A stretch of 64,000 nt of DNA from Clostridia bacterium (GTDB lineage: Bacteria > Bacillota > Clostridia > TANB77 > CAG-508). Both the position numbers and the translations under genes were made by a program. Below, one piece after another: positions 9,701 through 17,587 of the stretch. Numbering within the stretch: the stretch's first letter is position 1; the number at the start of each line of letters is the position of its first letter. Below the pieces are notes generated by a model that saw only the letters and a program-made list of their open reading frames with translations, made no database searches and was not told the origin of the DNA. Where the stretch lies: assembly GCA_017533795.1 (NCBI GenBank), contig JAFWIH010000003.1, positions 1-64,000 of the forward strand. Direction: 5' to 3'.

Positions 9701-11619
9701 AGTACTTAACAAAAGAAAACAATTATTTAATTCCAGATAATTATCAAGAAGATAGAAATCCACTTGTTGTTAATAGAACATCATCAACTAATATTGGGCT
9801 TTCTTTGTTAGCTATTATTTCTGCAATAGATATGAACCTTATAACAAAAGATGATGGAATTGAACTGCTAAAAAGCGTATTAAATACTGTAAATGAACTA
9901 CCAAAATGGAATGGCCATTTGTACAATTGGTACAATATAAAAACAAAGGAACCACTAAGCCCAAGATATATATCAACAGTAGATAGTGGTAACTTTGTGG
10001 GATATTTATATGTAGTAAAAAGCTATTTAGAAGAAATTTCAAAATGTGGAGAAATCCAACTAAAAGGCAATAGTTTAAAAGAGCACTTAGAAAAAGTAGA
10101 TAACATGATAAAAGAGACAGATTTTTCTGTTCTTTATAGTAAAGAAAGAAGATTGTTTTCTATTGGTTTTAATATTGAAGATAACAAATTGACAGACTCA
10201 TATTACGATTTGTTAGCTTCTGAAGCAAGACAAGCAAGTTTAATTGCGATAGCAAAAGGAGATGTTCCAATAAAGCATTGGAATAGTTTGAGTAGAACAA
10301 TGACAAACCTAAATGACTATAAAGGATTAATTTCTTGGTCGGGAACAGCTTTTGAATATTTAATGCCAAATATAAATATACCTAGATTTACTGGAAGTTT
10401 ACTTGATGAATCATGTAAATTTGCTATAAAAAGTCAAATAGAGTATAGTAAAAGGCTTGGAATTCCTTGGGGAATATCAGAAGCTGCGTTTAATGCTAAA
10501 GATTTATATTCGAATTATCAGTATAAGGCGTTTGGTGTGCCATGGCTAGGGTTAAAACGAGGCTTAGCAGATGAAATGGTAGTTAGTAGTTATGGAAGCG
10601 TTTTAGCAATAGTAGATAAACCAAAAGAAGTAATTAAAAATCTAAAAACATTAGAATACCAAGGTATGTATAATAAATATGGATTTTACGAATCAATAGA
10701 CTATACAATATCTAGAATACAAAATGGAAAAATCGGAAATCCTGTTAAAACATATATGGCACATCACCAAGGTCTAATACTGCTTTCTTTAAATAATCTA
10801 TTTAATAATAATGCTTTGCAAAAAAGATTTACTTTAAACCCTGAGATAAAAGCGGTAAGTATTTTATTGCAAGAAAGAATGCCAGAGAAATATATAATTA
10901 CAAAAGAAAAGAAAGAAAAACCAGAGAGAATAAGATATAAAGATTATGAAAATTACACAATTACAGAGTATAACAAAGTTAATGAACGTTTAATTAGAGG
11001 AAATGTAATTTCAAATGCTAATTATACAGTTGCAATAAATCAAAAGGGAGAAGGATTTAGTAAGTATAAAAACATTTATATAAATAGATATAAAAAAACA
11101 GATGATTATAGTCAAGGAATATTTTTTTATATAAAAAGTATTCAAAGTGGAAAGATTTGGTCTACAAATTATGATGTATACCAATATAAACCTGATAAAT
11201 ATATTACAAAATTTATGCCAGATAAAGATGAATTTGAAAGAACTGATGGTAATATAAAAACAAGAATGAAAGTTACTGTTGCTCCAAATGAACCTGTTGA
11301 AATTAGAAGACTGGAACTAGAAAATTTAGGAAATACAGAAGAAATATTGGAGGTAACAAGTTGCTTTGAACCAATACTATCAAGTAAAGAAAAGGATTAT
11401 GCACATCCAAGCTTTAATGATTTGTTTTTAAAATTTGATTACAATGAAGAATTAGAAAGCTTTATAATTAAAAGAAACAATAGAAGTAAAGATGAATCGG
11501 AAGTATATTTAGCAACAACTTTATCCTCAGATGGTGAAAAAATTGGGGATATTGCATATGAAATTGACAAAGATAAGTTTATACGGAAGAGGAAATCTTG
11601 GAATACCAAAAATGATTAA
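6718..11619 (+). CDS. Cyclic beta-1,2-glucan synthase-like protein, N-terminal part (frameshifted)
   Basis: The first ~1630 residues of an NdvB/Cgs-like enzyme, which polymerises UDP-glucose into beta-1,2-glucan at the membrane. An N-terminal helical domain is followed by membrane helices and a GT84 glycosyltransferase domain with LDSDTD near residues 611-616 and a WTRGDWQ motif. More helices follow, then a glycoamylase-like domain (NRTSSTNIGLSLL, WNGHLYNW), which in studied enzymes is the cyclising GH189 part. TTG at 6718 is preferred because AAGGAG ends eight bases before it; ATG at 6700 lies upstream of that site. The true reading frame breaks near 11584; the residues after I at 11581-11583 (RKRKSWNTKND) are out of frame. 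Without the break, the full protein would be about 2704 residues, close to the family norm. Confidence 0.85.
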   Translation: MGTYRYININGVAVEREALEKHLEKIASNHIINNKSNKHTYPVPRMLENYEAIKEVYELLNYHLKLGIAIHPAGEWLLDNFYVIEEIVKNIQKELTQKKYINFPCIQNDEYNGFARIYIIAAEIIAHTDSKIDINSLERYLHAYQINKLLSMDEIWNIGIFLQIVIIEKIRHICEVIYISQMQKYKVESIVERLIEKKKNNEQKFRKNFRFKHKENLTKYPFIEYMSYKLKKYGKQSSTYLNILEEITEKTGTNVSDIIKKEHYNIALQKVSMGNCITSIKEIQRINFLEIFEHVNGVEEILKNDPAEVYTRMDHKTKEFYRNQIKWISRKTKISEMFIAKKTLELAKKQEKGTKVSHVGYYLIDDGINDLYKELQYNSLNLSKKTKSILYISTVLILTLVLATVQAMWIDTYINNKILLLFEILLLIIPTSEFVTQLLNYILGKIVKPRLIPKLDLYNGIDEENTCMVVIPTIVKSREKVQELVKKLEVFYLANKSNNIYFTLLGDCSESKKRNEPFDQDIVEEGRKEVELLNEKYLNENFPIFHFLYRNRSWNEKESCYIGWERKRGLLTQLNEYLLGHESNKFKENTIEKYKEKLSKKIPNIKYIITLDSDTDLTLNSAFELVGAMAHILNKPVLNYEKNKVVEGHALIQPRVGVDLEISYKNPFTQIFAGSGGIDCYTNAISDIYQDNFDEGIYTGKGIYNLEVFSKVLKDEIPENTVLSHDLLEGSYLRCGLATDILLIDGYPTKYISFMNRLSRWTRGDWQIIKWIYKGPLNLISKYKIFDNLRRSIFESTSLIAIFYFIILQLAYNVKTKINIAIILFNCVLPFFLEILDRVILRKEGEKKQKTFTTKIDGMIASIDRTIITIGCLPYKAFVCEVAKWKTLFRMFISHRNLLEWTTSEEAENSSKGDIISYYRIMIINVILGVMLLFLGIKYISIFYYFIGILWICIPGVMCYLSKEKHKKNALQYLNNSEKEYLQEIANRTWLYFKEYLTKENNYLIPDNYQEDRNPLVVNRTSSTNIGLSLLAIISAIDMNLITKDDGIELLKSVLNTVNELPKWNGHLYNWYNIKTKEPLSPRYISTVDSGNFVGYLYVVKSYLEEISKCGEIQLKGNSLKEHLEKVDNMIKETDFSVLYSKERRLFSIGFNIEDNKLTDSYYDLLASEARQASLIAIAKGDVPIKHWNSLSRTMTNLNDYKGLISWSGTAFEYLMPNINIPRFTGSLLDESCKFAIKSQIEYSKRLGIPWGISEAAFNAKDLYSNYQYKAFGVPWLGLKRGLADEMVVSSYGSVLAIVDKPKEVIKNLKTLEYQGMYNKYGFYESIDYTISRIQNGKIGNPVKTYMAHHQGLILLSLNNLFNNNALQKRFTLNPEIKAVSILLQERMPEKYIITKEKKEKPERIRYKDYENYTITEYNKVNERLIRGNVISNANYTVAINQKGEGFSKYKNIYINRYKKTDDYSQGIFFYIKSIQSGKIWSTNYDVYQYKPDKYITKFMPDKDEFERTDGNIKTRMKVTVAPNEPVEIRRLELENLGNTEEILEVTSCFEPILSSKEKDYAHPSFNDLFLKFDYNEELESFIIKRNNRSKDESEVYLATTLSSDGEKIGDIAYEIDKDKFIRKRKSWNTKND

Positions 11620-14600
11620 AGATTCTATTCCACTATCAAAAAAGATAGGATTAGTTACTGAATCTGTATCTGTAATGCAAAGAATACTAAAGATAATGCC
11701 AGGAGAAAAAGTATGTGTAGACCTAGTAATTTCTATTGAAAACACTAAAAAAGAAGCCATAGAAAATTTAAAAAAATATGTAGGAATACAGAATATAAAG
11801 AGGACTTTTGACTTATCAAAAGCAAGAGTTGAAGCAGAAAGCAGATATTTAGGGATTAAAGGTAAAGATATAGAAATATATCAAAAAATGCTTTCATATA
11901 TATTGTTTGATAATCCTATGAGAACAATAAACATGAATAAGTTACCAAGACACAACTATAAGCAAAGTGACTTATGGAAGTATGGCATTTCAGGTGATTT
12001 GCCTATCATTCTAGTAAAAATAAAAGATGTAAATGATATTTATGTTGTAGAAAAGATGCTAAAGGCGTATGAGTTTTTTAGAAGTAAAAATATTGAAGCG
12101 GAGTTAGTTATATTGGATGAGGAAAAGCATAGTTATGAAAACTATGTAAAAGAAGAAATAGAATATAGTATTTTAAACAATCAAATAACATATTTAAAAA
12201 ATGTTAAAGGTGGGATATTTGTACTTTCTAAGGATGAGTTAAGCGAAAATGATATTAACTTATTCGAATTTGTATCTTCAATTGTGATTAATAGTCATTT
12301 AGGAAATGTAGAGAATGGCCTAAAGGACATAGAAGATGAATACGAAGAAACCTGTATTAATGGTTGGGATGATAAAAGAATTTTTAAAATAGAAGATGAT
12401 AATTCAAAAGATATTGACATTGTAGAAAACTCAGAGCAACTTAAATATTTTAATGAATATGGAGGATTTGCTGATGATGGAAAAGAGTATTGGTTTAAGA
12501 CAAATAAGGTAAATAGACTTCCAACAGTTTGGACACATGTATTAGCAAATGAAAAATTTGGAACAATAGTTACAGAAAATATGGGAGGATACACATGGTA
12601 TAAAAACAGTAGGTTAAACAGACTCACTGCATGGAACAATTATGCCAATATAGATGTTCCATCAGAAGTTATTTATTTAAGAGATTTAAATACAGGAAAA
12701 GCTTGGTCATTAGGAGCTAATCCAATGCCAGATGATAAAAACTATAATGTGATTTATGGATTTGGATATGCAAAATATATTCATAAAAGTTCTGGAATAA
12801 CTCAAGAACTAACAATGTTTGTACCTAAAAACGATAGTGTAAAGATAAATCTTTTAAAATTAAAAAATGATACACCAAACAAAAAGAAAATAAAAATAGT
12901 ATATTATATAAAACCTGTATTAGGCGAAGATGAAATAAAAACAGATGGCTATTTATATGTAAAATATGATGTTAATAATAATTTATTAGGCATTAAAAAT
13001 CTGTATAGTAGTGAATTTGAAAATACGGTTTCTTTTATCTCAAGCAGTGAAAATATAGTGTCTTATACAGGTAATAAAAGCTTCTTTTTTGGAGATGGGG
13101 GAATAGACAATCCTGACGGCTTAAAGAAGACATCTTTAAATAATGAAAGTGGATTAGGAAATAAATCGTGTGCTGCAATTGAACTAGTAGTGGAATTGGA
13201 AAGTTATTCAGAGAAAGAGATGTCATTAAGTTTAGGAGCTGGTGACAATGATATTTTTATAAAAGATTTAGCATATAAATATAGCAATATTTCAAATTGC
13301 AAAATGGAACTTAAGGATGTTAAAGCTTTTTGGGAAGATACATTAAGTATGATAAAGGTAGATACGCCTATAGAGTCTGTAAATATAATGCTTAATGGAT
13401 GGACAATATATCAAACAATTGCAAGTAGATTATTTGCTAGAAGTGGATACTATCAATCTGGAGGAGCTTTTGGATTTAGAGATCAATTACAAGATGCTTT
13501 AGGTATTAAATATATTAATTCAGAAATACTTAAAAATCAAATAATAAGGCATAGCAAACACCAATTTATAGAAGGTGATGTAGAACATTGGTGGCACGAA
13601 GAAACTCATAGAGGAATTAGAACAAAGTTCTCAGATGATTTGTTATGGCTTGTGTTTGCTGTAATTGAATATATAGAATATACAGGAGATATGGAAATAT
13701 TAAATATTGAAACAAATTATCTTAAGGGAGATATCTTAGCAGAAAATGTAGATGAAAAATATGAAGTGTTCTTGGAAAGTGATAGTAAGGAAAGTATTCT
13801 TATGCACTGCATAAGGGCTATTGATAAATCTATAAATCTTGGTGAACATGGTCTTCCTAAAATTGGTTCAGGTGATTGGAACGATGGATTTAGTGAGGTT
13901 GGAAATAAAGGAAAAGGTGAAAGTATCTGGCTTGGATTTTTCTTATATTATATTCTTGAAAAGTTCATACCAATTTGTGAAAAAAGTGAAAAATTAAAGG
14001 GTAAGTCTGAAAAATATGAAAATATAAAAAGTTGTTTAAAAAAAGCTTTGAATACTGATGGATGGGATGGAAGATGGTATAAGCGAGCTTATATGGATGA
14101 TGGAAGCATTTTAGGAAGTATGGAAAACGAAGAATGTAGAATAGATAGTATAGCTCAAAGTTGGTCAGTAATTTCAGGGGCTGGTGATAATGATAAAAAG
14201 TATATGTCAATACAGAGCTTAGAAAACCATTTAATAGATAGAGAAGTAGGAATAATAAAATTGCTAGATCCTCCTTTTTATAAGGGAATTTTAGAACCAG
14301 GATATATTAAGGCATATATGCCAGGAGTAAGAGAAAATGGAGGACAATACACACATGCTGCAATATGGGTAATAATTGCTGAATGCATACTGCAATTTGG
14401 AGATAAAGCAATAGACCTGTATAAAATGATTAATCCAATAGAACATTCAAGAGTAAAAGAAGCAGCTAATAAGTATAAAGTAGAACCATATGTTATACCA
14501 GCAGATATATATGGAAGTGGCAATATTGCTGGACGTGGAGGATGGACTTGGTATACAGGTTCTTCAAGCTGGTATTATAAAGCTGGAATAGAGCATATTT

Positions 14601-14833
14601 TGGGACTACAAATTAAAAATGGAAGATTATTGTTAAATCCATGTATTCCAAAAGATTGGAGAGAATATAGGGTTAGATATAAATGGGAAAAAAGTGTTTA
14701 TAATATAAAGGTTATAAACAATAACGGCAAGTGTAATGGTATTGAAAAAATATTACAAGATGGTATAGAAGTTCAAAATTCTATCATTATGGATGGAAGC
14801 GGAAAGGTTTTTAATATAGAATTATATATGTGA
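11531..14833 (+). CDS. Cyclic beta-1,2-glucan synthase-like protein, C-terminal GH94 part (frameshifted)
   Basis: The continuation of the gene at 6718 in the +1-shifted frame. True homology starts at GRGNLGIPKM (from 11585); the first 18 residues of this open frame are out-of-frame translation of the upstream part, and no ribosome site precedes the ATG. It contains the carbohydrate-binding beta-sandwich and the catalytic GH94 phosphorylase domain: GWTIYQTIASRLFARSGYYQ, HWWHEETHRGIRTKFSDD, and GSGDWNDGF near residue 780, the motif carrying the general acid in GH94. In studied synthases GH94 trims the linear glucan to control chain length. Either the gene is a recent pseudogene, the site is a sequencing error, or the frame is recoded. 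Confidence 0.85.
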   Translation: MVKKLGILHMKLTKISLYGRGNLGIPKMIKDSIPLSKKIGLVTESVSVMQRILKIMPGEKVCVDLVISIENTKKEAIENLKKYVGIQNIKRTFDLSKARVEAESRYLGIKGKDIEIYQKMLSYILFDNPMRTINMNKLPRHNYKQSDLWKYGISGDLPIILVKIKDVNDIYVVEKMLKAYEFFRSKNIEAELVILDEEKHSYENYVKEEIEYSILNNQITYLKNVKGGIFVLSKDELSENDINLFEFVSSIVINSHLGNVENGLKDIEDEYEETCINGWDDKRIFKIEDDNSKDIDIVENSEQLKYFNEYGGFADDGKEYWFKTNKVNRLPTVWTHVLANEKFGTIVTENMGGYTWYKNSRLNRLTAWNNYANIDVPSEVIYLRDLNTGKAWSLGANPMPDDKNYNVIYGFGYAKYIHKSSGITQELTMFVPKNDSVKINLLKLKNDTPNKKKIKIVYYIKPVLGEDEIKTDGYLYVKYDVNNNLLGIKNLYSSEFENTVSFISSSENIVSYTGNKSFFFGDGGIDNPDGLKKTSLNNESGLGNKSCAAIELVVELESYSEKEMSLSLGAGDNDIFIKDLAYKYSNISNCKMELKDVKAFWEDTLSMIKVDTPIESVNIMLNGWTIYQTIASRLFARSGYYQSGGAFGFRDQLQDALGIKYINSEILKNQIIRHSKHQFIEGDVEHWWHEETHRGIRTKFSDDLLWLVFAVIEYIEYTGDMEILNIETNYLKGDILAENVDEKYEVFLESDSKESILMHCIRAIDKSINLGEHGLPKIGSGDWNDGFSEVGNKGKGESIWLGFFLYYILEKFIPICEKSEKLKGKSEKYENIKSCLKKALNTDGWDGRWYKRAYMDDGSILGSMENEECRIDSIAQSWSVISGAGDNDKKYMSIQSLENHLIDREVGIIKLLDPPFYKGILEPGYIKAYMPGVRENGGQYTHAAIWVIIAECILQFGDKAIDLYKMINPIEHSRVKEAANKYKVEPYVIPADIYGSGNIAGRGGWTWYTGSSSWYYKAGIEHILGLQIKNGRLLLNPCIPKDWREYRVRYKWEKSVYNIKVINNNGKCNGIEKILQDGIEVQNSIIMDGSGKVFNIELYM

Positions 14834-14930
14834 TTTCACAAAAAAATTCCTAAAAAACTTGTATAATAGAATTATTTGTGATATAAATAACTTAATTTAA
14901 GGAATCCGTAAGGGAGAAAGGGGAATTTTC

Positions 14931-15671
14931 GTGGAAGATAATTCAGATAAAAAAACAATCTTGATTGTTGATGATGAAAAACCAATAGTAGACATATTAA
15001 TGTATAATCTAGATAAAGAAGGATACAACTTATTAGAAGCAAATGACGGAGAAACTGCAGTCGAAATTGCTCTAAAAGAAAAACCAGATTTAATATTACT
15101 AGATGTTATGCTTCCAAAAATGGACGGATTATCTGTTTGTAGAAAAATTAAGAATTCATTAAATGTGCCAATTTTAATGCTATCTGCAAAAGGAGAAGAA
15201 GTAGATAAAATTTTAGGGTTAGAATTGGGCGCAGATGACTATATAACAAAACCTTTTAGTGTTAGAGAACTTATGGCAAGAATAAAAGCAAATCTAAGAA
15301 AAGTAGAATCTAATTCTACAAATGAATCTGAACAAAGTAATGAAGAAGGCAATAGCAACAAAAAAGGAAAAATAGTAGTTGGAGAATTAGAACTAGATTT
15401 GGATAAATTTGAGGTAAAGGTTAGAGGTAAGGTAATAGAATTAACTATTAGAGAATTTGAAGTATTAAAATTTTTAGCAATGAAACCTAGCCAAGTAGTT
15501 ACTAGGGAAATTTTACTAGAAAAAGTATGGGGTTACGAGTATTATGGAGACATAAGAACTGTTGATGTTACAGTAAGAAGAATAAGAGAAAAAATTGAAA
15601 AAGATACTTCTAATCCATGTATACTAGTTACAAAAAGAGGAGTTGGATACTATATAGCCAATCCTAATTAA
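14931..15671 (+). CDS. OmpR/PhoB-family response regulator, WalR-like
   Basis: A 246-residue two-domain regulator. The receiver domain has acidic D14/D15, phosphoacceptor D58 (LILLDVMLP) and a conserved lysine in ITKPFS. A 25-residue Ser/Asn/Glu-rich linker leads to a winged-helix DNA-binding domain (TIREFEVLKFLAMKP, DVTVRRIREKIE, TKRGVGYYI). The receiver resembles WalR/YycF (DEKPIVDIL..NLDKEGY), which controls cell-wall metabolism, but no histidine kinase or walHI genes follow; the next gene is aspS after a terminator. GTG start with GGGAGAAAGGGG upstream. The WalR assignment is by motif resemblance and should be held lightly. Confidence 0.82.
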   Translation: MEDNSDKKTILIVDDEKPIVDILMYNLDKEGYNLLEANDGETAVEIALKEKPDLILLDVMLPKMDGLSVCRKIKNSLNVPILMLSAKGEEVDKILGLELGADDYITKPFSVRELMARIKANLRKVESNSTNESEQSNEEGNSNKKGKIVVGELELDLDKFEVKVRGKVIELTIREFEVLKFLAMKPSQVVTREILLEKVWGYEYYGDIRTVDVTVRRIREKIEKDTSNPCILVTKRGVGYYIANPN

Positions 15672-15681
15672 AGTTTAAGAC

Positions 15682-15763
15682 AAAAGAAATGTATTGTTTT
15701 TTAGTCAAAGTTGGGAGTACCTCTATCCGTTTTTGACTGCAAAAGTAATACATTTCTTTTTTT
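15682..15763 (+). terminator. Terminator with a nested stem-loop
   Basis: A perfect 14-bp outer stem (15682-15695 with 15747-15760) ends in a run of T. Inside it is a second stem, AGTCAAA (15703-15709) with TTTGACT (15732-15738), enclosing a 22-nt loop. It separates the response regulator gene from aspS. Confidence 0.75.
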
Positions 15764-15791
15764 ATAAAATATATTTTAAAAGGAGTTACAT

Positions 15792-17552
15792 ATGTATAGA
15801 ACACACAATTTAGGAGAATTGAATATAAAAAATATTGGACAAAATGTTGAACTATCTGGATGGGTTCAAAAAATTAGAAATTTAGGTGCAATGATTTTTA
15901 TTGACTTGCGTGATGAAGATGGTATTACTCAAGTTGTTATTAATGATGAAAATCTTAAACAACAAGCTAAAGATATTACAACTGAAAGTTGCATACATAT
16001 TTCTGGAAAAGTAGTAGAAAGGTCTAATAAAAATACTAAAATACCAACTGGAGAGATTGAAGTAATAACAGAAAAGATAGAAATTTTAGGTAGATGTAAA
16101 AATATATTACCATTTGAGATAAATACAGACCAAGAAGTTAGAGAAGACTTAAGATTAGAATATAGATTTCTAGACTTAAGATGCGAAAAGCTTCATAATA
16201 ATATACTTTTACGCTCTGAGATATTAAAAACATTAAGAAATAAAATGGACGAGCTTGGTTTTGCAGAAATTCAAACACCTATATTAGCCAATTCATCACC
16301 TGAAGGTGCAAGAGACTTTTTAGTTCCAAGTAGATTACATCCGGGAGAATTTTATGCTTTACCACAAGCACCACAACAATTTAAGCAATTACTTATGGTA
16401 TCTGGATTTAATAAATACTATCAAATAGCACCATGTTTTAGAGATGAAGACCCAAGAGCAGATAGAGCTCCAGGGGAGTTTTATCAATTAGACTTTGAGA
16501 TGGCATTTAGTACTCAAGAAGACGTGTTTGAAGTGCTTGAAAATGTAATACCATATACATTTAAAAAATTTACTAATTGGAAAGTTGATGAAGGTCCATT
16601 TTTGCGTATTCCATATAAAGAAGCAATGGAGAAATATGGAATAGATAAACCAGATTTAAGAAACCCACTTATAATTCAAGACGTAACAAAAGTATTTGAA
16701 AATTCAGAGTTTAATGCTTTTAAAAATAAAACAATAAAGGCAATAGTAGTTGAAAACGGAGCTGAACAGGGAAGAAAATTCTTTGATAGAATGACAGATT
16801 TTGCAGTTGAAGAAGCAGGCGCTAAAGGGTTAGCTTGGGTAAAATATGAAAAAGACGGATCTGTTACTGGCGGTATTTCAAAATTTATTACAGATGAAAT
16901 AAAAACAAAACTAATAGAGGACTATAATGTAAAACCTAATAGTAGCATATTCTTTATTGCAGACGAATTACATATGGCTCAAAAAATAGCTGGATTAGTA
17001 AGAATAGAACTTGGAAATAGATTAGACTTGTTAGAAAAAAATGCATATAGATTTTGTTTTATTGTTGATTTTCCTATGTATGAATTATCAGATGAGGGAA
17101 AAATAGATTTTAGCCATAACCCATTTTCTATGCCTCAAGGAGGTCTAGAATCATTACAAAATATGAATCCACTTGATATTTTAGCATATCAATATGATGT
17201 GGTTTGTAATGGATATGAAATGGCATCTGGAGCTGTAAGAAATCATAATCCAGAAATAATGCTTAAGGCTTTTGAAATTGCAGGATATAAAGAAGAAGAC
17301 ATAAAAGAAAGATTTGGCGCACTATACAATGCTTTTCAATATGGAACACCACCACATGCAGGTGCTGCACCAGGAGTAGACAGAATGGTAATGCTTATAG
17401 CAGATTCACAAAATATAAGAGAGGTAATAGCTTTTCCAAAAAATAAAAAGGCTAGAGATGTTTTAATGAATGCCCCTTCAAAAGTATTTGATGAACAACT
17501 AAAGGATGTCCATATTAAAATAGCAAATGTTGTCAATAGGGACGGAAAATAA
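15792..17552 (+). CDS. aspS: Aspartyl-tRNA synthetase
   Basis: A 586-residue class II synthetase that charges tRNA-Asp in the cytosol. Order: N-terminal OB-fold anticodon-binding domain (about 1-105, GWVQKIRNLG), catalytic core with motif 2 (YYQIAPCFRDEDPRADR), an inserted bacterial GAD domain (about 290-420), and class II motif 3 (GAAPGVDRMVML). The length is normal for the bacterial D-type enzyme. AAAAGGAG precedes the ATG. There is no T-box leader. The last codons (VVNRDGK) overlap a degenerate GGGACGG segment at 17532, and the stop overlaps an ATG of the next frame by one base. Whether it also charges tRNA-Asn cannot be told from the sequence. Confidence 0.97.
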   Translation: MYRTHNLGELNIKNIGQNVELSGWVQKIRNLGAMIFIDLRDEDGITQVVINDENLKQQAKDITTESCIHISGKVVERSNKNTKIPTGEIEVITEKIEILGRCKNILPFEINTDQEVREDLRLEYRFLDLRCEKLHNNILLRSEILKTLRNKMDELGFAEIQTPILANSSPEGARDFLVPSRLHPGEFYALPQAPQQFKQLLMVSGFNKYYQIAPCFRDEDPRADRAPGEFYQLDFEMAFSTQEDVFEVLENVIPYTFKKFTNWKVDEGPFLRIPYKEAMEKYGIDKPDLRNPLIIQDVTKVFENSEFNAFKNKTIKAIVVENGAEQGRKFFDRMTDFAVEEAGAKGLAWVKYEKDGSVTGGISKFITDEIKTKLIEDYNVKPNSSIFFIADELHMAQKIAGLVRIELGNRLDLLEKNAYRFCFIVDFPMYELSDEGKIDFSHNPFSMPQGGLESLQNMNPLDILAYQYDVVCNGYEMASGAVRNHNPEIMLKAFEIAGYKEEDIKERFGALYNAFQYGTPPHAGAAPGVDRMVMLIADSQNIREVIAFPKNKKARDVLMNAPSKVFDEQLKDVHIKIANVVNRDGK

Positions 17553-17582
17553 TGACAGAAAATATGTCAAAAGGGACAGAGG
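17532..17582. repeat. Degenerate single-arm GGGACG element at the aspS stop
   Basis: GTCAATAGGGACGGAAAA followed by TGACAGA resembles one arm of the element at 49282 (GTCAAAGGGACGGAGG ... TTTTGACAGA). A second, weaker piece, TGTCAAAAGGGACAGAGG, follows. No matching inverted arm was found nearby, so this would be a decayed copy. Confidence 0.4.
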
Positions 17583-17587
17583 TTAGA

